Assembly (NCBI GenBank): GCA_964418745.1
Contig: CAYQMX010000015.1
Location: 104,837 to 168,836, forward strand
Origin: Scleromatobacter sp964418745
Lineage (GTDB): Bacteria > Pseudomonadota > Gammaproteobacteria > Burkholderiales > Burkholderiaceae_C
Direction of reading: 5' to 3'
Length of the DNA stretch: 64,000 nt
Shown here: piece by piece, positions 18,260 to 24,603 of the stretch
How the letters are laid out: the number at the start of each line of letters is the position of its first letter
How positions within the stretch are numbered: the first letter of the stretch is position 1
Notes under the pieces: generated by a model
Database searches by the model: none
What the model was told of the DNA's origin: nothing
The model's input: the letters and a program-made list of their open reading frames with translations, nothing else
Position numbers and translations under genes: made by a program

Positions 18260-19239
18260 GCCAGGCGATCCAGATCAGCGAGTACGGTGGCCCGGAGGTC
18301 CTGCGCCTCGTCGACGTCACGGTGGGCGAGCCCGGGCCCGGTCAGGTACGCGTGCGCCACCACGCCTGCGGCATCAACTTCATCGACGTCTACCAGCGCA
18401 CCGGGCTGTACCAGAACCCGCTGCCGCTGATCCCGGGCGGCGAGGGCGCCGGCGTGGTCGAGGCGGTGGGCGAGGGCGTCCTGCACCTGGGCGTGGGCGA
18501 CCGCGTGGCCTATGCCTCGCCCAAGCCGGGCAGCTACTGCCAGGTGCGCGTGCTCGATGCGACGCACGTGTGCCGGCTGCCCGACGCGATCGATTTCGAG
18601 ACCGGCGCGGCGATGATGCTCAAGGGCCTGACGGTGGAGTACCTGCTGCGCCGCACGCTGCCGGTCGAGGGGCTGGCGCCGGGCGACGCGATCCTGTGGC
18701 ACGCCGCCGCGGGCGGCGTGGGCCTGATCGCCTGCCAGTGGGCCAAGGCGCTCGGCTTCGAGCTGATCGGCACCGCCGGCTCGGACGAGAAGTGCGCGCT
18801 CGCCAAGGAGTACGGCGCGGCCCACATGATCAACTACCGCAGCGAGAACTTCGTCGACCGCGTGCGCGAGATCACCGGCGGCAAGGGCGTCAAGGTGGTC
18901 TACGACTCGGTGGGCAAGGACACCTTCGACGGCTCGCTGTCGTGCCTGCGGCCGTTCGGCCTGATGGCCGTGTTCGGCAACGCCTCGGGCGCGCCTGCGC
19001 CGGTGCCCCCGGGCATGCTGGCCGCCAAGGGCTCGCTGTACCTGACCCGGCCCACGCTGTTCACGCACCTGTCCTCGCGCGAGCGCACGCAGGCGATGGC
19101 CGACGAGCTGTTCGAGGTGGTGCGCAACGGCAGCGTGCGGATCCGCATCGACCAGCGCTACCCGCTGGCGCAGGCCGCGCAGGCCCACCGCGACCTCGAG
19201 GCGCGCAAGACGACCGGCTGCAGCGTCCTGCTCGCCTGA
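18256..19239 (+). CDS. NADPH:quinone reductase, zinc-independent MDR family
   Basis: A 327-residue enzyme of the quinone oxidoreductase (QorA) branch of medium-chain dehydrogenases. The GroES-like half (1-120) has GINFIDVYQRTGLY and GGEGAGVVEAVGEGV. The Rossmann half carries LWHAAAGGVGLIACQWAK, matching the AxxGGVG nucleotide loop. The usual zinc ligands are absent, as in this family, which reduces quinones with NADPH, usually by one electron. The start is fixed by the ATGA overlap with the LysR gene and CAGGAGA upstream. Co-expression with a LysR regulator suggests control by an electrophile or quinone, which is inference. Confidence 0.9.
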   Translation: MSQAIQISEYGGPEVLRLVDVTVGEPGPGQVRVRHHACGINFIDVYQRTGLYQNPLPLIPGGEGAGVVEAVGEGVLHLGVGDRVAYASPKPGSYCQVRVLDATHVCRLPDAIDFETGAAMMLKGLTVEYLLRRTLPVEGLAPGDAILWHAAAGGVGLIACQWAKALGFELIGTAGSDEKCALAKEYGAAHMINYRSENFVDRVREITGGKGVKVVYDSVGKDTFDGSLSCLRPFGLMAVFGNASGAPAPVPPGMLAAKGSLYLTRPTLFTHLSSRERTQAMADELFEVVRNGSVRIRIDQRYPLAQAAQAHRDLEARKTTGCSVLLA

Positions 19240-19258
19240 GGCGCCGGCGCGCGCGGGC

Positions 19259-19723
19259 TCAGCTTGCGTCGGGGGCTTCGGACACGATGAAGGTCATCCT
19301 GTACGCGTGGGCCGACTCGTCCAGCGTGCGGAAGCCCAGCCGCGCATAGAGGCGCGCGGCGGGGTTGTGCTTGAGCACGCTCAGGCGCAGCAGGGCGCCC
19401 GAGGCGCACGCGTCGGCGATGAGCGCGCGCAGCACGGTGGTGCCCAGGCCGCTGCCCTGGTACGCGGGCAGGATCTGGAACTGCTCGATCGTCCACGTGC
19501 TGCCGTCCTGCAACACCTTGACCAGGCCCACCGGCTGGCCGTCGACCTCGATGATGGCGGCCGCGTCGAGCCGGAACTCGGCGCGCAGCCGGTGCTCCTC
19601 GGCGCCGAGCACGATGCCCTGCTGCGCGAACAGCGGCGCCATCGTCGCATTGCGCAGCGCGATCAGGAACGGCAGGTCCGCCTCGACGGCGGCGCGACAG
19701 GTCGGGGTCGGGGCGGCGGCCAT
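19259..19723 (-). CDS. GNAT-family N-acetyltransferase
   Basis: A 154-residue single-domain GNAT protein. The acetyl-CoA loop is QILPAYQGSGLGTTVL (about 84-99, matching Q/RxxGxG/A) and motif B follows with LRLSVLKHNPAARLYARLGF. It would transfer an acetyl group from acetyl-CoA to an amine; the acceptor is unknown. ATG 19723 is chosen over a start 19 residues upstream because that extension is Pro/His-rich and unlike the family. It converges on the quinone reductase gene and stands alone. Confidence 0.8.
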   Translation of the reverse strand: MAAAPTPTCRAAVEADLPFLIALRNATMAPLFAQQGIVLGAEEHRLRAEFRLDAAAIIEVDGQPVGLVKVLQDGSTWTIEQFQILPAYQGSGLGTTVLRALIADACASGALLRLSVLKHNPAARLYARLGFRTLDESAHAYRMTFIVSEAPDAS

Positions 19724-19796
19724 CAGGCGGGCGTTGCGGGCATCGGGCGGCGGGGGGGCGCAGGGGTGATGGCCATGCACATCCGCCCGTGACGCC

Positions 19797-21044
19797 TCAG
19801 CGCAGGTTGCCCGTATGCCCCAGGGAGTATCTACCCGGCTGCGGCCACACGGTCAGGCCGTGGGGTTCCTGGCCGACGGCCACCTGCTGCACCGCGCCAG
19901 AGGCGGTGTCGATGCGGTAGACGACGTCGTCGTAGCGGCCCGAGAGCCACAGGTACTTGCCGTCGGCCGTGACGTTGCCCATGTCGGGGCTGCCGCCGCC
20001 GGGGATCGGCCAGGTGACGAGCACCTTGTCGGTGGCGAAGTCCAGCACCGAGACGCTGCCCGGGCCGTGGCGCGGGCCGTGGATGCGGTGCGAGCCGCGG
20101 TTGGCGATGTAGAGCTTCCTGCCGTCGCGGCTCGGGTACAGGCCGTGCGCGGCGACGCCGGTGGCGATGAAGCCGGTCTCGGTGAAGCTGGCGGCGTCGA
20201 CCACGTGCAGGCCGTCGGCCTCCATGTCGGCCACGTACAGCTTCCTGCCGTCGGGCGAGAAGCGGATGTCCTGCGGCATGCCCTTCTTCGAGGTGCAGAC
20301 CTCGGTGGTGGGGCCGCCCTCGGGAACGAACTTGTCCTTCAGTCGCGTGGCCGGCATCTTCAGCACCAGGTAGCCCGCCACCTTGCGCTCGACCAGGTCG
20401 ATCTTGGCGATCGAGCCCTCGAACTCGCAGGTGAAGAACGCGGTGCGGCCGTCGGCCGAGAAGTCGGCATGGTTGATGCCGCCGCACCTGGGCGCGTCGA
20501 TCTGGTACTGCATCGCCATCGTCTTCGGGTCGCGGAAGTCGAGCCGGTGGCGCGCCTCGGCCACGATGATGGCCGACTTGCCGTCGGGCGTGAAGTACAT
20601 GTTGTACGGGTCGTCGACGGGGATCGCGGCGCCGGTCCTGCCGGTGCGCGGATCGATCGGCGTCAGGCTGCCGTTGCTGCTGCGCTCGGCATTGTTGGCG
20701 GCCCACAGCGTGCGCAGGTCGTAGCCCACCACCACGTGCTGCGGGCTCTGGCCCACCTTGAGCGTGTCCACCACCTTCATCTTCGCCGGGTCGATCACGC
20801 TGACCGAGTTGCCGCGCAGGTTGGGCACGTACACGCGCACCAGGTCGTCCTTGAGCGCCGGGGCGATGTGCTCGGGGCCGCTGGTCTCGCTGTAGAGGTT
20901 GTTCGGGTCGACGGCCGGCGGCATGCCGGGCACCGTGGCGATCGCACGGGCCGCGCCGGAAGCGGGGGCGTCGGCGGCGAGGCCGGCCAGCGGCAGGGTG
21001 GCGAGCGCGAGCAGCGGCAGGGCGCTGCGGAGGGTGGCATTCAT
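19797..21044 (-). CDS. Periplasmic YVTN-type beta-propeller protein
   Basis: A 415-residue exported protein: signal peptide (1-23, LAGLAAD) followed by about seven blades of the YVTN/PQQ-associated propeller type. Repeated blade signatures are VYVPNLRGNSVSVIDPAKMKV, FSPDGRKLYVADMEADG, SRDGRKLYIANRGSHRI and VTADGKYLWLSGRYDD. Such proteins act as binding or interaction platforms in the periplasm and are sometimes linked to c-type cytochromes or quinohaemoproteins. No catalytic site is visible. It is not tightly spaced to its neighbours. Function is unknown beyond the fold. Confidence 0.85.
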   Translation of the reverse strand: MNATLRSALPLLALATLPLAGLAADAPASGAARAIATVPGMPPAVDPNNLYSETSGPEHIAPALKDDLVRVYVPNLRGNSVSVIDPAKMKVVDTLKVGQSPQHVVVGYDLRTLWAANNAERSSNGSLTPIDPRTGRTGAAIPVDDPYNMYFTPDGKSAIIVAEARHRLDFRDPKTMAMQYQIDAPRCGGINHADFSADGRTAFFTCEFEGSIAKIDLVERKVAGYLVLKMPATRLKDKFVPEGGPTTEVCTSKKGMPQDIRFSPDGRKLYVADMEADGLHVVDAASFTETGFIATGVAAHGLYPSRDGRKLYIANRGSHRIHGPRHGPGSVSVLDFATDKVLVTWPIPGGGSPDMGNVTADGKYLWLSGRYDDVVYRIDTASGAVQQVAVGQEPHGLTVWPQPGRYSLGHTGNLR

Positions 21045-21258
21045 GGGGCGTGGCTTCGTGGCGGAGGGTCTGTTTCGAGGCCGCCCGGCCCGGAAACGTT
21101 CCCCGGCCGGCGACTTGTCGTGTCGGCCCGATTCTCGCCGGGAAATCCGCCCCGCCATTGACCGCGGTCAGTCCCGCCTGCGTCAGTGCGCCGGCCGCCA
21201 GCGCGCCGGTGACGCGCTCGACCAGCTCGGCCGGCGCCATGCCGCTCGCGGCCCGGAT

Positions 21259-22197
21259 TCAGCTGGCCGAGGCGGCCCAGCTCTGGCGCACGCCGCGCAG
21301 GAAGCGCTCGATGCGCGCCACCGTGTCGGGCTTGGGGTTGTCGATCAGCAGCAGCTTCATGCTGTCCCAGAACACCGGGCAGCCGGTCGCGCGTTCGAGC
21401 TGGCGATCGAGGTCCGTGCACGGGCCCAGCGGGCCGGTGGCGTCGCTCGGGTGGAACCAGGACGGCGGCATCGCGCTGAAGACCAGCCACAGGCTGCCGT
21501 CGGCCGTGGTGCGCGCCTGCGGCTCGCCCGCGGGGTCGAAGCCGGGCAACGCCAGCGCCTGCTGGAAGTCGCCGTTGCCGGGCACCTCGGCGCGCCGGTT
21601 GTGGGGCAGCATCTTCATCAGCTTGAGCAGCCGCTGCTCGCCGTCGAGCTTCTCCAGCAGGCCCTGGTGCAGCGAGTGGTGCGGGTGGATGCTGCGCGCG
21701 CTGGGCGTGGCCAGCATCGGCATCAGCGTGTCGACCAGGCGGCCGGCCTCGGGCACCTCGCGCAGGACGGCCAGCTGTTCCGGCGGCAGCGCGGTGCCCA
21801 CGCGCCGCAGCAACGCCGCGCGCAGGCGGGCCGAGCGCACCGGCGGGCACAGCGGCGTCGGCAGCTTGGTGGCGAAGACGCGGAAGTGGTCGGCGCGGCG
21901 CACCGAGTCGACCGACACCCGGCCGTGCGCCGAGACGGTGATCTTGAGCGTGCCGTCGGGCAGGCGCGTGAGCGACGTGACGGTGGCCAGCGTGCCCACC
22001 GTGTGCAGGTCGGTGGCGGTGAACTCGAGCGTGCCGAACTCGCGCTGGCGCACCACGACCAGCTCGCCGTTGCCGGCGACGGCAGCCTCGACGGACGCGC
22101 GCGACAGCGCCCGACCCACGAACAGCGACGTCTCGCTCCCGGGGAAGAGCGTCATGTCCAGCAGCGGCAGCATCGGGTAGTCGACGGCGACGGGCAT
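21259..22197 (-). CDS. LON substrate-binding-domain protein with unassigned C-terminal domain
   Basis: A 312-residue cytoplasmic protein. Residues 1-190 resemble the N-terminal LON domain of Lon protease and its stand-alone relatives (YPMLPLLDMTLFPGSETSLFVGR, then VVRQREFGTLEFTATDLHTVGTLATV), including the helical part. Neither AAA+ nor Ser-Lys protease segments are present. The last 110 residues (SLWLVFSAMPPSWFHP, CPVFWDSMKLLLIDN, IERFLRGVRQSW) match no family I know. A role in substrate or partner recognition is plausible. It starts 26 bp after the creatininase-like stop on the same strand, so it probably belongs to the lspA-headed operon. Confidence 0.65.
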   Translation of the reverse strand: MPVAVDYPMLPLLDMTLFPGSETSLFVGRALSRASVEAAVAGNGELVVVRQREFGTLEFTATDLHTVGTLATVTSLTRLPDGTLKITVSAHGRVSVDSVRRADHFRVFATKLPTPLCPPVRSARLRAALLRRVGTALPPEQLAVLREVPEAGRLVDTLMPMLATPSARSIHPHHSLHQGLLEKLDGEQRLLKLMKMLPHNRRAEVPGNGDFQQALALPGFDPAGEPQARTTADGSLWLVFSAMPPSWFHPSDATGPLGPCTDLDRQLERATGCPVFWDSMKLLLIDNPKPDTVARIERFLRGVRQSWAASAS

Positions 22198-22223
22198 CTG
22201 GTCGGGTGGCGGCGAAAGTGAGG

Positions 22224-23051
22224 TCAACGAGAGGCCTGCGTTTCCTTGCGGATCGCGGCGACGGTCGTCTCGACGACCAGCTTGGTGCCCAGCTCGCCCA
22301 GGGCGGCGGTGGCGCGTTTCGGGTTGCCGGTGACGCCGGCGGGATAGGGGCCGGCCAGCTTGTCCGCGCGCACCAGCGCGGGATCGACGGCCAGGGCGAG
22401 GGCGGTGTCGGCCAGGCCGGCATGCGAGCCCAGCTCGGAATCGGACACGCCGTGCGCCTTCAGCGCGGCCACGTAGGCCGTCTGCGTGCTGCGGTAGTAC
22501 TCGGGCGGGGCGTGCGCGCGGCAGGCCGGGTCGCCGGCCCATTCGCGATTGAGCTTGTCGGCCACCCGCGCGAGGTCGGCCTGGTATCCGCCATGGTCGC
22601 CGAGGAAGACGACGTCCTTGAAGCCGTGCTGCTTGAAGCTGCGCGCGGCGGCCTCCAGCAGGGCCTCGAACACGGCGTCCGGCACCGAGATCGTGCCCGC
22701 GTACTTCATGTGCGCCGCGGGCGGATGGATGCTGCCCTCGGGCACGTAGGCCACCGTCGGCGCGACGATGGCGTTGCCCAGGCCGTCGGCGATGCGGTCG
22801 GCGAGCAGGTGCGCGCGGACGTTGTGCTTGCCCAGCACCATGTGGGCGCCATTCTGCTCGGTGCCGCCGATGGGCACGATGATCGTCGTGCTTCCGTGCG
22901 CGATGCGCTCGCGCAGCTCCACGCTGGTGAGCGCCTCCAGGTCGTTGGCGGCGAAGCCGGGCGACAGGGCCGCCGGGGCCGCGGGCGCGGCCAGCGCGAA
23001 CAGGAGGGAGGCGACGCTCGCGAGCAGGAGAAAGGGCGGGCGGCTCACCAT
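22224..23051 (-). CDS. Exported creatininase-family protein
   Basis: A 275-residue protein with an N-terminal signal peptide (FLLLASVASLLFALAAPAAPA, about 6-26) and a creatininase-type metal amidohydrolase domain: VPIGGTEQNGAHMVLGKHN (metal-binding Glu/His), PEGSIHPPAAH and VVFLGDHGGYQADL. Relatives hydrolyse creatinine or the formamide FAPy, or act in cofactor maturation, usually in the cytoplasm, so export is unusual. Metal ligands appear conserved. It starts 2 bp after the lspA stop and should be co-transcribed with it. Substrate unknown. Confidence 0.8.
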   Translation of the reverse strand: MVSRPPFLLLASVASLLFALAAPAAPAALSPGFAANDLEALTSVELRERIAHGSTTIIVPIGGTEQNGAHMVLGKHNVRAHLLADRIADGLGNAIVAPTVAYVPEGSIHPPAAHMKYAGTISVPDAVFEALLEAAARSFKQHGFKDVVFLGDHGGYQADLARVADKLNREWAGDPACRAHAPPEYYRSTQTAYVAALKAHGVSDSELGSHAGLADTALALAVDPALVRADKLAGPYPAGVTGNPKRATAALGELGTKLVVETTVAAIRKETQASR

Positions 23052-23053
23052 GG

Positions 23054-23563
23054 TCACCCCTTGCGGACGCGCCGCAGCTCGTCGGCCAGCAGGCAGATCG
23101 CCCCCAGCGTGATCGCGCTGTCGGCCAGGTTGAAGGCCGGGAACGTGTAGGCGGCGTGCCAGTGCAGGGAGATGAAGTCGACGACCGCGCCGCGCGTGAT
23201 GCGGTCGATGACGTTGCCGACCGCGCCGCCCAGCACCATGGCGATCGCGAACGAGAACAGCTTCTCGCCGCCCTTGGCGCGCAGCATGTAGAGCATGAAG
23301 GCCGAGGCGGCGAGCGCCAGGCCGATGAAGAACCAGCGCTGCCAGCCGCCCGCGTTGGCCAGCAGCGACCAGGCCATGCCGGGGTTCTCCAGCCGGACGA
23401 CGTCGAAGAACGAGGTCACCACGCGGCTCTCCCCGAGGCGGAAGCCGCCGACGATCAGCACCTTGGCGAACTGGTCGAGCAGCACCACCGCGAAGGCGAT
23501 GCCCAGCCACAGCCACATCGAGGGGCCGCTGCCGGAGGAGCGGGAGAGAGAACGGGTCGCCAT
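23054..23563 (-). CDS. lspA: Lipoprotein signal peptidase (signal peptidase II)
   Basis: A 169-residue inner-membrane aspartyl protease with four hydrophobic helices (about 17-35, 67-85, 94-115 and 138-158). It cleaves the signal peptide of lipid-modified prolipoproteins before the +1 Cys. The catalytic aspartates are seen in GNVIDR and FNLADSAI; the NPGMAWSLL motif corresponds to the family's NxGxAFS. In most betaproteobacteria lspA directly follows ileS; here a TonB-like gene on the opposite strand lies between them, so lspA must have its own promoter in 23564-23873. It heads a run with the creatininase-like and LON-domain genes. Confidence 0.95.
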   Translation of the reverse strand: MATRSLSRSSGSGPSMWLWLGIAFAVVLLDQFAKVLIVGGFRLGESRVVTSFFDVVRLENPGMAWSLLANAGGWQRWFFIGLALAASAFMLYMLRAKGGEKLFSFAIAMVLGGAVGNVIDRITRGAVVDFISLHWHAAYTFPAFNLADSAITLGAICLLADELRRVRKG

Positions 23564-23873
23564 GGAGTCGCTGGTGGGGGGTATCGGGATCCGCTGGGAC
23601 AGGCGCGGGATTGACTGCGCACAAAAGCTTCTACTTTAGCCGTTGTCGAGCGCTTCCAGACTGTTAGCAAAAGTATGAAAGAAAGCGGCGTGTCCGCATT
23701 GACCCGGCACGCCATCGTCGACTAAAACGACTGTGCACGGCGCTGGCGAGTGGGCCGGTGCGGGTTCGCCGCCCGTCCACCCCCTTTCGGCCGACGGCAC
23801 GTTTCATCGAGAAGCACGCCCCGCGGCCCGTCCGGCCCGGGGCACCCCACTGGTCGACCCTGGAGGATCCCGC
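23564..23873. other. Divergent promoter region between lspA and the TonB-like gene
   Basis: A 310-bp gap with a clear fall in GC around 23610-23735. It should contain the lspA promoter (minus strand) and the TonB-like gene promoter (plus strand). Besides the candidate promoter at 23699-23728, no gene or repeat was recognised. Confidence 0.45.
23699..23728 (+). promoter_or_regulatory. Candidate sigma-70 promoter for the TonB-like gene
   Basis: TTGACC (23699-23704) is separated by 18 bp from TAAAAC (23723-23728), which gives a reasonable -35/-10 pair in an otherwise GC-rich sequence. Transcription would begin near 23735, leaving a leader of about 139 nt. Confidence 0.4.
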
Positions 23874-24533
23874 ATGAACTTCGCCCTGTCGCAGCGCCGC
23901 TCCGATCGCCATCCGGTCGGCCTGGCGATCGTCGTCGGACTGCACGTGCTGCTGGCGGGGGCGCTGCTGTCGGCCCGGCTCGCCGCCGGCCCGTCGACGC
24001 CGCCCGAGATCACGCTGACCCCCGTCGACGCGCCGTCGCCCCCGCCCCGGGTCGTCCGCGATCCGCTCGTCCCGCCGGTGGCGCAGCCGCGGATGCTGGT
24101 GGCCGAGGTGCCGCCCATCGCGGTCGAGCACACGGACGTGATCGTCGCGCCGGTCGACGAGCCGGCCCGCCGGGCCGACGTCGTCGTGGCCGCCGCCGGC
24201 CCGGGCGACGACGTGGTCCACGAGCCGGCTCGCCTGGCGCCGCGGCGCGCGGTGCTCGACGCCGGTGCCGCCCAGTGCCGCCCCCTGTACCCGCCGGCGG
24301 CGCAGCGCGCGGGCGTCACGGGCATCTCGCGGATCCGCTTCACCGTGGACGCGAGCGGGCGGGTGGCCGGCGCGCAGATCCTGCAGTCCTCGGGCCCGAC
24401 GCGCGAGAACCGGCTGCTCGACAAGGCGGCGGCCGACGCGCTGGCGCAATGCCCCGTGACGGCGGGCACCGACGAACGCGGCCGGCCGGTGGGCGGGAGC
24501 GCCGACGTCGAGTACGTCTGGACCCTGAACTGA
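23874..24533 (+). CDS. TonB-family energy-transducing protein
   Basis: A 219-residue protein: short cytoplasmic start, one membrane anchor (VGLAIVVGLHVLLAGALLS, about 15-33), a Pro/Val-rich periplasmic linker (about 40-125) and a TonB C-terminal domain (about 130-219) with RPLYPPAAQRAGVTG and VDASGRVAGAQILQSSG. TonB proteins carry proton-motive energy from ExbB/ExbD to outer-membrane receptors; TonB-like paralogues lacking exbBD nearby are common. GGAGGA precedes the ATG. It is inserted, on the opposite strand, between ileS and lspA. Two extra cysteines in the C-terminal domain (QCRP, QCPV) could form a disulfide. Confidence 0.85.
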   Translation: MNFALSQRRSDRHPVGLAIVVGLHVLLAGALLSARLAAGPSTPPEITLTPVDAPSPPPRVVRDPLVPPVAQPRMLVAEVPPIAVEHTDVIVAPVDEPARRADVVVAAAGPGDDVVHEPARLAPRRAVLDAGAAQCRPLYPPAAQRAGVTGISRIRFTVDASGRVAGAQILQSSGPTRENRLLDKAAADALAQCPVTAGTDERGRPVGGSADVEYVWTLN

Positions 24534-24547
24534 AGCTGTAGAAACGC

Positions 24548-24581
24548 GACGAGGCGGGCCCCTCGCGGCGCCCGCCTCGTC
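24548..24581. terminator. Hairpin terminator between convergent TonB-like and ileS genes
   Basis: GACGAGGCGGGC (24548-24559) and GCCCGCCTCGTC (24570-24581) form a perfect 12-bp stem with a 10-nt loop. It sits 14 bp after the TonB-like stop and about 22 bp beyond the ileS stop, so it can serve both strands. There is no strong T-tract. Confidence 0.65.
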
Positions 24582-24603
24582 GACCTGCTCGCTGGGCGGT
24601 CGA

